DNA of 64,000 nucleotides from Dipteronia dyeriana (GCA_032871835.1 CM065297.1:35411598-35475597), one strand, 5' to 3'. Numbered from the stretch's first letter, positions 22,578-34,771 are shown. The notes: generated by a model not told the origin, from the letters alone. Translations and numbers: made by a program.

Positions 22578-24440
22578 CTATAGCAAATGTGTCATATCTC
22601 TCATCCCCATGTTCTCTAGATGCCTATCAAAACTCTTTTGAGGAAGAGCATTTGTGAAGGGATCCGCTAGATTTTCCGCTGACCCGATTTTGGTAATCGT
22701 CACATCACCCCTATGCACAATATCCCTTAGAAGATGATACTTTCTTTCAATGTTTTTCCTTCTCTTATGCCTTCTTGGTTCTCTCGAATTAGCCACTGCT
22801 CCACTATTGTCACAATAGATAGTGATCTACTTATTCACATCAGGAACCACTTCCAAGTCAATCTGGAATTGGCTGAGCCAGACATCCTCTTTAGCAGCCT
22901 CGCATGTGGCAACATACTCGGCTTCCATGGTGGAATCGACAATACAAGATTGCTTGATACTCCTTCATATAACTGTCCCGCCCCCAATAATATACACAAA
23001 TTCAAATGTTGATCTCCTAGAGTCAGAATCTGACTGAAAATCAGAATTTGTATACCCAACCGGAATTAAATCCCCTCTAGAGTATACCAGCATATAATCT
23101 CTTGTTTTCCTAAGATACTTGAAAATATGTTTGACTGCCGTCCAGTGATCAGGACCAGGTTTCGATTGAAACCTGCTAACTATGCCTACAACAAAACAAA
23201 TATCTGGTATAGTACAGAGCATTACATACATGAGACTTCCTACTACCGAAGCATATGGAATCATTCTCTTGAATTGCTCTTCATGCTCATTCTTAGGAAC
23301 TTGTTCCTTAGAAAGTTTGATTACAGGTCTGAAAGGTAACATACCTTTCTTGGAATCTTGCATGGAAAACCTAGACAAGATTTTATCTATGTATGAAGCT
23401 TGGGATAATGCAATCGTTCTATTCTTTATATCCCTTATGACTTGGATACCAAAAATATAACTTGTTTCTCCTAAGTCCTTCATATCAAATTGCCAACCAT
23501 TCTTTTATTGATGTCAATACACCTAATCGTTTCCGATGAGTAGTATATAATCAACTTAAAGAACTAGTAAATCCAACTTGTCGCCTTTAATCATTTTCTA
23601 TACACAAGGTTCATCAAGGTTTTGAATAAATCCAAAATCTTTTACAGCTTGATTGAACTTTATTTTCAAAGATCTGGATGCTTGCTTCAATCTATATATG
23701 GATCTTTGCAACTTGCATACCCTTTCCTCTTGGCCATTTTCAATAAATCCTTCTGGTTGCATCATATAGATGCTTTCATCAAGACTTCCATTAAGGAAAG
23801 TTGTCTTGACATCCATTTGCCAAATCTCTAGATCTAGAGATGACGCAATGGATAAGAGTATCCTAATGGATTTAAGCATGGCCACATGAGAGAAGGTTTC
23901 TTCATAATCGATACCTTCCTTCTGTGTATAACCTTTAGCTACCAATCTAGCTTTAAAGGTTTCCACCTTACCATCCATTCCTATTTTCCACTTGTATACC
24001 CACTTGAACCCGATGGGTTTTATCCCTTTAGGCAAATTTACAAGAGACCAGACTTTGTTTTTGAACATAGATTCAATTTCGGATTGTATTGCCTTTTGCC
24101 AATGGCGACAATCAACATCTTCCATTGCTTCCTTGTACGTATAGGGATCATCGTCGTCCAGAAGATTCTCTTTAGATTCTCCTAGACCGATGTATCTCTC
24201 GGGATGTCTAACAACCCGACCATTACGATGAGGTATGGTAGATTGTTGATCTTGTGTTGTTACGGAACTTACAATTGGGCTTGGTTGCAAAACCTCTTAT
24301 AGAATTATATCTCCTAAAAGCTCATTTAGGCACAAAATTATTCATATAGTCCTCTTCTAGAAATTTGGCATTTGTTGAAACAAATACTTTAAGATCCGAA
24401 GGACTATAGAAATAATATTTTTTTGTTCCTTTTGGATACC
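22578..24440 (-). pseudogene. Copia B reverse transcriptase and RNase H
   Basis: The reverse transcriptase would copy element RNA into cDNA. Minus strand: [57 protein letters not shown] and KQASRSLKI (RT fingers and palm, 23598-24290). The catalytic YVDD near 23540 is destroyed (reads VDYIL after a stop). MKDLGETSYIFGIQVIRD and DKILSRFSMQ follow (22965-23483), then RNase H ending NLADPFTNALPQKSF and NMGMRDMTHLL at 22578. Several stops and frameshifts are present. The copia order (integrase before RT) is clear from 24441-25634. Confidence 0.88.
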
Positions 24441-25784
24441 CTACAAATATGCATGTTTCTGAACGGGACTCCACTTATCTATCTTTCCTTTTAACACGTG
24501 CGCAGAACATCCAAATATCCTCAAGTGTTGTAAACTAGGCTTTCGCCCAGTCCACAACTCATGCGGTGTTTTAGGAACCGACTTAGATGGTACATCGTTT
24601 AGAATATACATGGCATTTTGTAAAGCATATCCCCAAAAAGAGCTAGGGAGCGTTGAATAACTCAACATAGACCTAACCATATCCAAAATAGTTATATTTC
24701 TCCTTTCTGCCTCCTGATTTTGTTGAGGTGTGCCTGGTGTAGAAAACTGAAATGTTTTTCCATTATCAATAAGATATTGCTGAAACTCACCAGATAGATA
24801 TTCTCCACCACAATTGGACCTCAAGATTTTTATGCATTTCTCAAGCTGATTTTCTACTTCAGCTTTAAATGCTTTGAACATATCAAAAGCATCCAACTTA
24901 TGTCTCATGAGATACACATAGCCAAATCTTGAGTGATCATCCATGAAAGTGATGAAGTACTCATATCCACCTTCAGCTTGAATGCTCATAGGTCTATACA
25001 TATCAGCGTGTATCAATCCTGAACATTCAATGGCTCTTGCGCCTTTGGTCGTAAACGACCTTTTGGTCATTTTACCTTCCAAACAAGATTCACAAGTTGG
25101 TAGATCATCAACCTTTAAGTCACTTAGAGGTCCGTCACATACCAATCTTTTAATCCTATTAAGGTTGATATGACCTAAGCGCAAATGCCATAAGTAGGTT
25201 TCATTTTTTGATAATTTTACTCTTTTATGATTAGGTTCCGTTGATTCCGTGTCTAACAAGTGAGAGATATTTCCATGCAAATAGAATAAACCGTTTTCCA
25301 ATATGCCTTTGCAAATAATTTTGTCATTCTTACTAATAATAAAAGTTTTATTAAAAGTAACAGAATAACCAAATTTATTTAAACAAAAAACTGAAATTAA
25401 ATTCCTCTTCAATTGAGGTATATAGTAAACGTCTATTAAATCTAAATGCCTATAAGAATCTAAACTAATTCTAATATCTCCCACTGAACTAGCAGACACC
25501 AACGCTCCATTGCCTAAACGCAAGTTGAATTCGTTCTTATTAAGCCTTTTCCTTTCCTTGAACCCCTGTAAAGAAAAACAAACATGATTAGTGGCCCTAG
25601 AGTCTATGATCCAAGAATCCATAGAATCCGCCAAAAAACATGTTTCAAAATAATTAATATTACCTTCTTCCTTTTTGTCTTGAGATTTTGGGCAATTTAT
25701 TTTCCAATGTCCCGTTTCACCACAAAGGAAACACTTTCCTTTGATCTTGGTTACATTCTTTGTCTCCTTCTTTGTAGGTCCTAG
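24441..25784 (-). pseudogene. Copia B protease region and integrase
   Basis: A long open stretch of 397 codons (24441-25634). It begins at the protease site [16 protein letters not shown], where the usual DSG reads DSR, and the zinc-knuckle codons ([14 protein letters not shown]) lie just upstream at 25690-25740. Next come the pre-integrase zinc finger ([31 protein letters not shown]) and the DDE core ([44 protein letters not shown]), then [20 protein letters not shown]. Catalytic residues D (in HADMY), D (FMDD) and E (EAERRN) are in place. The protease change and downstream frameshifts make it non-functional. Confidence 0.88.
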
Positions 25785-26507
25785 TTACTTTTTCTTCTGT
25801 TGTTTCTTGACCTTTTTATGGGCCTTTACAGTAGCAACTTTACCTACGGTATGAATCTCTTGACCCTTGCCTTTCACAAGGATCTTTTCCACACTTTGAA
25901 CATCTTGCATCAGGCCTTGCAAGGTGTATTCCTTATTATTCAAGGTGTAGTCCAACTTGAATTGATCAATGGAATCCGACAGTGAGTTGACAATCATGTC
26001 AATTTTGGTCTCACCATCTATCTCAGCACCATTCAGTTCAGCAATGTTGAGATGTGCTATGACTTTTATCATGTGATCTTTCACAGCCTGTCCAGGTTTC
26101 ATCCTAAGATTCATAAAAGCAGTCACTGCCTTTCTCTTAGTCATCCTAGACCTCATAGCAAACATCTCCTCTAGAGACATTATTATATCGGCAGCAGTCT
26201 CCATTCTTTCATGTTGTTGTTGCAACACGTCGGAGATGGTGGCCATAATGTAACATTTAGCCTTCTCATCAGAAGACTCCCATTGCTGATACTCATCTTT
26301 TTGCTCCTAAGTAGATTCAGTAGTAGGAGTAGATGGTTTAGGAGTGCACATAACGAACTTATGCTTTTCAGATTGCAATAGAAGCCCAATTTTCCTTTTC
26401 CATGTGACATAATTATCACCAGTTAAAGTATTGTCTTTAAGGATGTTAATTAGGGATGGGGTCTCGATTTCTGAACAATAACAAAAATTATATAGGTAAA
26501 TAATCAT
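25785..26507 (-). pseudogene. Copia B gag
   Basis: The capsid-like Gag would package element RNA. From 26507 it reads MIIYLYNFCYCSEIETPSLI, NYVTWKRKIGLLLQSEK, then after a frameshift MATISDVLQQQHERMETAAD (26246), KPGQAVKDHMIKVIAHLNIA and LDYTLNNKEYTLQGLMQD. It ends in a lysine-rich segment before the zinc knuckle. This is the UBN2/DUF4219-type copia Gag. The start ATG at 26507 is kept here, whereas copia C has a stop a few codons after it. Confidence 0.85.
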
Positions 26508-27512
26508 GATTAAGCACTTTTGAATATTTATCTTGAATTAAATGAAATAATTCAATCGTAAAAATTCAACGGTGATCCAATACCTATAAATGTAACGCCT
26601 CTTTTGGGAGTTCGTAATATTTACTAGTTGGACTAGGTCCCACCTAATTGTTAACATAAAAACCAACATTTAAATTTTAACCTTGTGATTTTATTAACAA
26701 GAACTCCTGGGAGGATATTAATAAACTCACATTGAGTGTGTTACCAAGTTATCAACCTTCAATATAATCCCTCATGAATATTCCTCATTTGGGAGTAGAT
26801 ATCGTTTGGGCTAATTGTCTAGTCTATCCTTGTAAGGAAGTATCTTGCTAAATTCCATTCATGAATACCTCTTGGGAGGTTATTCACGAAACATAAAGCT
26901 CAACTAAACTTGGAGGCCGTAGGTGTTCCAAAACACCTTCTCCCACTCAATTGTTTAAGGCGTGTGATCGAATTCCAAAGAATGATTTACCAAGTTATCT
27001 AGATGCCAATTTAGATACTTAAACCATTCAATGCATGTTCATACCAAAAGAGATATATGAGTGGCACTCCTATTCTATATGACATGTTATCAAACAATGA
27101 CAAACATTGCAATATTTACAAAAATATAAATAGCTACAATTTTGGTCCATCCTAGAAAAACAAGTAAATTACATATATCTTGGAATAAAACAACTCCTTT
27201 CTTGGCGAACAAGTCTTCACGTGACCTTCGTCGTTCGGACTCCCTCAACTACCTCCCGTGGGTGTGCGCACCCCTCGCCCTTACCCATGGGCGTGCGCAT
27301 AAAGGGCTGCCATGCGCAGCCCATAACTACCAAAGGGGCTGCCGTGCGCAGCCCATGCCACAACAAACATGGCTGCACGCTCTTCGCACGCACGTTCATT
27401 GTTCCGGTTACTCCTAATTCTTTAAATCTTCGAGTCTTCGAAACTTGAATGTATTACAGAAGAATTTACATAACAAAATACTGCAGTTTTTTTTTATTAC
27501 AACAAATAAAAA
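26508..27512 (-). other. Copia B leader with GC-rich structured block
   Basis: Untranslated leader between the lost primer-binding site and gag, homologous to 48430-49480 of copia C. The GC-rich block 27215-27400 stands out from AT-rich surroundings and contains two perfect hairpins, 27304-27322 and 27336-27354 (stems GGGCTGC/GCAGCCC, 5-nt loops). At 27513 it joins LTR sequence abruptly through a deletion. Confidence 0.75.
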
Positions 27513-28517
27513 TTAGTTCCAATAGACACAACCCAATCACAATCAACAAATGATTCACTTAGGTTCGATCTATTTAATTTTAGTTCATTCCACTAAAGAA
27601 CTAAAATTGATCTATTAAATAAAGATAGAATAAGTTGATGTTACTCATTCATACCCTAGAAAACCTTATTGGAGAAAGTGTATCCTCGTGAAGAATACCA
27701 GTAATCACCAAGAGCTCATAGACCACCTATAATTCTCCAAGTTACCATATTTACTCATATGACCACATTTTGAACATGGATATTTTGACTTGTACAGAAG
27801 CCATGTTTCAATAGACACTATTGAAAACTTAACGTTAAGATTTAATATCCAATACCTCAAAACATCCATATGATGGTATTCTACTCTCATTCAATAAATG
27901 GAGCCACGATGTCCATATCTACAAATGAAGTCCTCTATCTATTAACAAATGAATACCACGAAACTATTGAGGATAGACTATGCTATATAATCGTACTGAT
28001 TGATACCTCAAATGCTAACACTTACAACCATAAGTCCATTTATCTTAGGATTGAGATAGACTATCCGATTGTCTTCAAATGAAAACTTTTATCCATTAAC
28101 GGTTCTAGATAAAGTATTTCTTTTTGATCCTATTCAATACACCCAGTGCACTAGATTCTTTTGCTCAAAGACACCACACTTTGATGATTTTAGACTCACC
28201 ATAACACATTTGGTCCCACTCAAATGCTAGCAAAAGAATCTACAACTTTGACAAGATAAAGTCGCCCAACCTTCTATCTTAAGTTGTGAATATTATTCAA
28301 GACTAACTAAAGAATTGTGTCTACCTCATACATATCTAGATATATGAACAATTATTTTTTTCTCATAGTATTTTGACCTTATGATTATTTACTTTTAACA
28401 ATTATAATAATTAAACTATAAATGCTATAAGATTTGTTAAACTAGAAATCAATTTATTCATATGAAAAGATTGTTAATTACAATATAACACTCTTGCTAT
28501 CGAGCATAATCCTAATA
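27513..28517 (-). repeat. Truncated 5' LTR of copia B
   Basis: Only the first about 1 kb (U3 side) of the LTR remains, aligning with 21550-22563 in the same element. It ends ...CATAATCCTAATA, where the usual terminal CA is TA, followed by GTTAC. Confidence 0.88.
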
Positions 28518-28522
28518 GTTAC

Positions 28523-29940
28523 ATCTGCTACCGTGGGGGTTGCTTGTCCTAAAGGTATAGAGAGCTCTGCTACAAATTCTACTAGTGCCTGACCTTTTAT
28601 TACGGTCCTAGGCTTATACCTTAAATCAAACTGGGTAAGCTCTAGGCCTATAGAACCAGCCTTCCTAAAACATCCGAGCTTTGTAAGAATTGACAAAGGG
28701 GTTGGTCCATCACCACTTCTATTGAATGAGCATGGAAGTAGGGATGAAGCTTCCTTGTCGAGATTACCAAAGCGTAAGCGAGCTTCTCCAACAGAGTATA
28801 ATTTTTCTAGGGCTTGGTTAGAGCGTGACCCACATAGTAAATAGGTCGTTGGACCCTATCCCCGCATTCCTTGACCAAAGCCTAGCTTACGGCTGTTTCT
28901 GAAACAGCCAAGTATATTTGGAGCTCTTCTCCAGGACTTGGCTTATCCAACAGTGAAGGGCTTGATAGATACTTTTTCAAAGCTTGAAAAGCTTGCTCGC
29001 TCTCCTGATCCCATTTCATGTTTCTTCCCTGCTTGATGGCTTTGAAGAATGGTAGACACTTATCGGTAGACCGAGAGATGAACCTATTGAGTGCTGCTAC
29101 TTTTTCAGTCCGGGCTTGAACCTGTTTAAGAGATGTGGGGGATTCTAGATCCATGATAGCCATGATCTTTTTCGGGTTAGCCTCTATGCCTCTTTCATGA
29201 ACCATGAAGCCTAGAAACTTCCCTACAGTTGCCCCAAAGGCACATTTGGAAGGGTTCAACCTCATCTGGTTCTCCCTTAGGAACATGAAAGTTCTACGAA
29301 GGTCATCCAGGTTGCCATTCGAAGTTGAAGACTTGGTGATCATGTCGTTAATATACACCTCTATTGACCTTTCGATTTCAGGCTTGAACATCCGATTGAC
29401 TAACCGCTGATAAGTAGCTCCATTGTTATTGAGCCCGAAAGGCATCACCTTAAAGCAGTACAAGCCTTGCGCTATGATGAAACTGGTATTTTCCTGGTCC
29501 GTAGGGTGCATCATAATCTGATTGTACCTTGAAAATGCATCAATGAAGCTCAAGAGTTTTTTTTCGGAGGTAGAATCGACCAGCTGATCAATTTTTGGTA
29601 GAGGAAAGCTGTTCTTCGGGCATGCCCGGTTGAGGTCGGTGTAATCTACACACATGTGCCACTTTTCATTTGCCTTTGTGACCATGGCCACGTTGGCAAT
29701 CCACTCGGGATAACGTGCTTCTCGAATGAATCCCACCCAGGTCAGTTTGTCCACCTCTTCCTGAATTGCAACATTTCTTTTGGTGTTAAAGTGGCATTTT
29801 TTTTGTTTAATGGGTTTGAAGGTTGGATCAACTGTCAATCGATGAGAAGCTGATGTCATCGGGATCCCTGGCATCTTAGCATGACTCCAAGCAAAAATGT
29901 CGTTAAACTCTGTGAAGAGCCTGATCAAGCCTTCTTTCAT
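28523..29940 (-). pseudogene. Gypsy G2 reverse transcriptase and RNase H (part 1)
   Basis: A 352-codon open stretch (28882-29940) carries the RT: FNDIFAWSHAKMPGIPM, GFIREARYPEWIANVAMV, KWHMCVDYTDLNRACPK, IDAFSRYNQIMMHP, MPFGLNNNGATYQR and SIEVYINDMITKSS, where the catalytic YxDD is mutated to YIND near 29350. Connection-domain sequence follows (FLGFMVHERGIEANPKK, KWDQESEQAFQALKKYL). Native RNase H codons (28523-28881) are broken by stops and end in VEFVAELSIPLGQATP, where copia B interrupts the frame. Motifs match Tat elements. The RT is inactive. Confidence 0.88.
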
Positions 29941-30790
29941 TCCCGATTCAAGAGTGGCTCTGATTTTAATGACCTTTGAGGTATCGCTTATTCAGACAGG
30001 AATCTCTTCTAACTTATCCACATGATAACCACTGGCTCGATCCCTTCTTTGTTCCTTCATGTCGGGCTTTATAAGGCTGTCTTCAGGGTGATCGGTGGAT
30101 CCTACATCTCTAAGGCTTAGTGTAGGGGTTGCCCTGTCTTGGATCGTTGTCACCTTGGTGAGTTGTTTTGCTGGAGCTGCTGGGTTGGCCGATACTGCGT
30201 AGCATCTCCTGACTGCTTGTTGATTAACCCAAACTTCCCCCACCTTGTCTCCTACTGGGAATTTCAAGATATTATGGTAAATAGATAGGACCCCTTTCAA
30301 GGATGATAGAAATGGCCTCCTTAATATTGCATAGTAGGCCGATGGGGTACCCACCACAACGAACTCGATCATAATATTCTATAGGAGAGGTGTGGCTCCA
30401 ATGATCACTGGTTGGATTTTTGATCCAACGGGTGTGATTGAGTCCCCAGTGAACCCATATAATTGAGTAGTGCATCTATTGTAACACCACTGTTTCAAGT
30501 TTAGTTTTTCCAATGTATCTTTAAACAGGACGTCAACGTTGCTACCTGTGTCAACGAGTACACGGTGTACCATGCATTTTGCAATCTGAACCGTGATCAC
30601 CATGGGGTCATCATGAGGTAGCACAGTGTTATAGATGTCCGCTTCGGTGAAAATGATTTGTGACAGCTGGGAGGGGTTGGTTGGTCTCTGTTCCACCTTA
30701 AAGATATCCCGCCCCTTGTCCGTACGAGGGACTTTCCTTGCATGGTTTTTCCTGGAACTGTTGAAGACGCCAGGCAGAGTAAGCCCCCCA
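29941..30790 (-). pseudogene. Gypsy G2 aspartic protease region
   Basis: Minus strand: ITVQIAKCMVHRVLVDTGSN and VDVLFKDTLEKLNLK (30379-30696) give an intact retropepsin DTGS active site that would process the polyprotein. It is followed by LYGFTGDSITPVG and, in another frame, MIEFVVVGTPSAYYAILRRP and HNILKFPVGDKVGEV (29992-30372), the protease-RT linker typical of Tat pol. A frameshift separates the two parts. Confidence 0.85.
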
Positions 30791-31779
30791 TTAATAGTAT
30801 TTATTATCTAGATATCTTTCCGATCTAGGTTGAGAAAGGGGGAATCGGTATGTTGATTTGTTGGGGCGTTTGTTCTGGATTTTTTAAGTTTTCCCGGGTC
30901 TGGGGGCTTCCTTCTTTTGTCACTTCACAGCTCTCATGTCGTCATGTTCATATTGACCTTGAGTTGTTCGTCGACCTCAGTCTGCTCTAGAGCCCTATCA
31001 TAGGCTTCTTGGTAGGTTTTCAGAGGTCTCTTAGCAAAAGATCAAAAAAGTTTTCTCGCCCACTAGTTTCTTCTGAAGTTGGTAAGGGTTTCTTTCTCAG
31101 TGAATACCCTCATCTGGATGACTTCCTTGTGGAAACGATCGACATAAGCCCGGAGGGTTCTCCTCTCTCCTGGATCATGTACTGTAGGTGGATCGGATCC
31201 TTCAGCCGAGGCTTAACCCCCTGGAATTGTAAGCAGAAATCAGTTGATAGCTTGGTGAAGGAATCCATACTACCAGCAGGTAGTTTCCTAAACCAGGTTT
31301 TCGTGTAATCCGTGAGCGTAGTGGGGAACATTCGACACATAGTGGCCCTGGTTATGTTCTGGACCACCATCTGTTGAACGAAGCTCTCTAAGTGGCTCAG
31401 GGATCCTCAGCCTTAGAGAATCTGTCAGTTGGCATTTTAAATTTGGGCGGGAGCTCCGCCTCCTGGATCCTTATAGTGAAGGGAGCATTCATTTCACTTA
31501 AAGACGGACATTTTCTACCAAGGCCGGGCCTGCTAGACTCTTTTCGGTTGCAAAAATCTGTTTGCTGGATGGTAATGCCCTTAGCGAGCAGTTGAAGGCG
31601 GACGTTTTCTACGAAGGCCGTTGCTTGATGTCAAGCTCGACCTGATTTCGTAGAGGGGGATCCAGAGCTCGTACAGTGGTTGGCTAGGCTGGAACCTGGC
31701 TATGGAGCCTGGATTTTCTCCCTTTCTTCAGGACCTTTTGTGTTGATGCAGCAGAAGGTTGTCCCGATGTGCCTGGCTA
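30791..31779 (-). pseudogene. Gypsy G2 gag remnant
   Basis: A Retrotrans_gag-type domain is visible at 31110-31370: MCRMFPTTLTDYTKTWFRKL, PAGSMDSFTKLSTDFCLQF, KDPIHLQYMIQERGE. The N-terminal part (31375-31779) is degenerate and is cut by the SIRE LTR at 31780, so the gag start and 5' LTR are absent. The C-terminal part (30791-31100) has lost recognisable motifs. Confidence 0.8.
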
Positions 31780-32239
31780 TGAAAATACAATCACAGTTAA
31801 ATGCTCAAGGCTAACCTAGAGGGGGGTGAATAGGTTAGACACCTTTTTCGAATGCCTTAGAAACAAACAAAAGTTTGTCCCTCTAGATTGCTTGTATCAC
31901 AATGTACATATTAATTAAAGACAATTAATCAATATATAAACTACAGTAAAGTGTGATACAAACAAGTAATTGTAACATATACACAATCAATATTATAAAG
32001 AGCAAGTCAACATACAAAGAAAGTTCTATCCACAATACAAATATTAGAGAGATAGGGATAGAGAAAAGTTGACACAAGATATAACGTGGTAAACCCCCGA
32101 AGAGGAAACATCCACAGGCTAGCAGCCACTGGTAAACAAAATCCACTAGTAGATAAGACAAGTACAATCTCTCAAGTGACCTCTTCACCTAGAAACTACC
32201 CTCCAATCCTACTCTAAAAGTTGTCACCCTATGCTCAAC

Positions 32240-32545
32240 AATCTGAGGCTTCACACCTCTTGTCAAGACTTCCTTGCTCACTTTATCCAGATCTTCACAA
32301 CCCAAGGAAAGACTTCTTACTCAACTATCCGAGTCTTCCCGATTCTAGTCAAGACTTCTTTGCTCACCTATCCGAGTTCTCCGAACTCTAGGCAAGACTT
32401 CTTGCTCACTTATCCAAGGCTTCACACCTCTAGCAAAAACTTCTTTGCTCGACAATCTGAGGCTTCACACCTCTTGCCAAGACTTCTTGCTCAACACCAT
32501 AGGTCTCACACCTATTGTCAAGACTTCCTTCTCACAAGGCATCTA
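32240..32545. repeat. 43-bp tandem repeats in the SIRE LTR
   Basis: Seven diverged units around 'caagacttcttgctcac' spaced 43, 43, 43, 41, 44 and 41 bp (starting near 32264, 32307, 32350, 32393, 32434, 32478, 32519). They lie near the U5 end of the LTR. Confidence 0.8.
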
Positions 32546-34030
32546 GGTGATCATGAATGCAAAACGCAAACAAGCACGCAACATAGAATGCTATGATCAA
32601 CACATCCAATGGAAAATACTAGACATGAGCATGAATGCACAAATCACATATAGTCTAGTTTATCATGCATGTGTAATCAATCTAGATTATGTAAGATATG
32701 TTCAACAATAATCACAACCTAGATACATGCATAGATTTATACTTGAATCATAAGATATGATCACTAAATCACAAGATTAAGCTTAAATCACACAAACCAA
32801 AAACATGCTAAAATCATATGACAATGTCAATTAGATTTAAGCAAAAGTTCTAGAGCATATTCCTAATCATAGATTCAACAAATCACATGAATAGCACAAA
32901 AGAACATAAGCACATGTATTATGTGAGAATTTCGGCCAAGAGAGCCTAATACATGTGAGGAACTATTTTTCTAAAAATCAATCAATCAAAGATCATTAAA
33001 TAGTCCTAGAATTAAAGCTAGCACAAAACAATCCCAAACATGTGATAACATAGGCAAAATCAAAACCTAACTCAACACATATGATTTCAATTGAAATTCA
33101 ATCTAGCTTTGAAAGTGTTCAAAACACAAATCAAAACACTCACAATATACAAATATATGTAGAAGAAGAAAACCCAAGGCAATTGACCAAGTTTTAAAAG
33201 AAAACTTGGAGAGAAAATCAATAACTTAGTTGATCTAGGTGCAGTCCCGTTTTTTATATGATTAGACACCAAAAACAGAAGCAAAATAAACTCAAACTTT
33301 CATAGAAAAGATGGAAGATAAATAGATGAACACTCTTAACTTTGAATCACTCAAATCAGAGTTCAAATGAAGAAGTTATGGTGTTTGGAAAGTGAAAACA
33401 TTTATAGAGAAAATTTTTGCACCCTTGATTTGAATTTCTTCTTAGAATGAAATGTGAGAGGGAAAGAGTTTATAAAGAAGTGGGAAACTTGGACATGTGA
33501 AATAACAAAGAGGGGCCAAATAAAGCCAAGCAAGCTTGCTGCCCAAGATGGCACATGGGCATCTCGGGAAAGAAGACAATGCTTGCTTCTTTCTCCTTCA
33601 ACCCTCCTTCGCGTTCTTCTACTGTTCTCCGGTCTCCGAACTCGGAATTCAAATCTGTTTACGGATTACGAACCATAACTCTCACACGGACATGAACATA
33701 TAATATAATCAACACATAAAATAATAATTCAACTCGATATACGAATACAAAGACAATGTATGAAACATGAGTTGAAAGTGTAGTATCTTTTGACTTAGAA
33801 CTTGAAATCATTAGTACGAGTAACCAAAATGACTGAAACTCAATCAAGAATGATTTAAGACTAAATTAAATTCAATATTCATGTTATACAAATATATACA
33901 CACACAAACACAATTCACACTAGAATGCAAACTACATAGAGATAGTTTCCAATTATGCATATTCCAAAACATGTTATTTCCAAAACAATGCATGAGCATT
34001 CATCTTAGAGTGTGTGAATGTGTTATACAT

Positions 34031-34195
34031 GGTGCACAACGATACAGGGACACATATGAATGAATTGTATATGTGTGCCTTTAATGGTGCACAACGATGT
34101 AGGGACACAAATGTATGATATGTGTGTGTATGCCTATAAAGGTGCACAACGATGCAGGGACACAAATGTATGATATGTGTGTGTGTGCCTAAGCC
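34031..34195. repeat. 55-bp tandem repeats in the SIRE LTR
   Basis: Three units beginning ggtgcacaacgat at 34031, 34086 and 34141, each ending in a TG-rich run. They lie near the U3 end of the LTR. Confidence 0.85.
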
Positions 34196-34394
34196 TTGTA
34201 AGAGAAAGATAAGGTCTTAGTATACCTTTGTAGAACCAAATTGCATCCTTTCTCTTTGAAGACTTAGAACTTGCTTTGACTTGTTGTTTCTTCTTCCTTG
34301 AAGCTTGAATCATCATAAACCTAAACAACTATGTCATTACAAGTAAACATCATTTTGATATGGAATTCATGCCAACACAAACTAAAACCTAACA

Positions 34395-34408
34395 ATCTCC
34401 CCCTTTGG
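34395..34408 (-). other. Polypurine tract of the SIRE element
   Basis: The sense strand CCAAAGGGGGAGAT lies directly before the LTR start TGTTAGG. It primes plus-strand DNA synthesis in retroelements. This sets the element's orientation. Confidence 0.85.
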
Positions 34409-34771
34409 CAAATTCCATGTCAAAACACCTATACATTTACTACAAATATAAAAATGAAGATAGGTCACAAAATCAGTTCCTCACATTACAATGAGTAAGA
34501 TTCCTGTAACTAATCTTCACTAACTCTTGAACTTCATCTTGATCTTTTCTTGAAGCAACCTACAAATCATCTCAAAGCACAATGCATATACAAGAGAAAA
34601 ACAACAAATGGAAACATATAATATGGATAAGAATATACAATTAAGTCCATAAATACATGTATCTCCCCCTCAATACATTTCAAATACAAGAATTCTCAAC
34701 CAAATCTTAAGACTAATTATTACATGCCATTGAAAGTCCAAAAATTCATAAAAACAACATAAAAAGGAAAC
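34409..34771 (-). other. SIRE 3' untranslated region
   Basis: AT-rich, no gene. It is split from the 3' ORF by the solo Tat LTR that follows. The last 5 bp, GAAAC, are the target duplication of that LTR. Confidence 0.6.

Larger units (their letters stand above)
20098..28517 (-). mobile_element. Copia copy B, nested in G2
   Basis: Minus-oriented copia element flanked by the 5-bp target duplication GTTAC (20093-20097 and 28518-28522). Its 3' LTR (20098-22563) is complete. Its 5' LTR survives only as the first about 1 kb (27513-28517), joined directly to the middle of the leader, so the rest of the LTR, the primer-binding site and about 300 bp of leader are deleted. Gag-pol lies between (22578-26507). 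Copy B keeps the full zinc knuckle and protease region missing from copies A and C. Confidence 0.92.
13112..31779 (-). mobile_element. Tat-lineage Ty3/gypsy element G2 (5' end lost)
   Basis: Minus-oriented element read from right to left: gag, aspartic protease, reverse transcriptase, RNase H, archaeal-type RNase H, integrase, 99-bp tandem repeats, antisense gene, 3' LTR. Integrase downstream of RT places it in Ty3/gypsy; the second RNase H and the antisense gene point to the Tat lineage. Copia B (20098-28517) is inserted in the RNase H region with a GTTAC duplication. At the right end gag is cut by the SIRE LTR at 31780, and the rest of gag and the 5' LTR are not in the window. Confidence 0.82.
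31780..34394 (-). repeat. 3' LTR of the SIRE-type copia element
   Basis: 2615 bp, TG...CA ends on both strands. The sense (minus) start is TGTTAGGTTTTAGTTTGTG, the sense end GATTGTATTTTCA. The neighbouring polypurine tract on the right reads CCAAAGGGGGAGAT in sense, typical of SIRE/Maximus elements, as is the block CCTAGAGGGGGGTGAATAGG near the left end. It contains two short tandem arrays (32240-32545 and 34031-34195). It interrupts gag of G2; the 5' LTR is not present, so no target duplication can be tested. Confidence 0.82.

Noticed and set aside
33881..34063. Short open frames in the SIRE LTR
   Set aside because: They overlap the 55-bp repeats and U3 sequence and show no recognisable protein.
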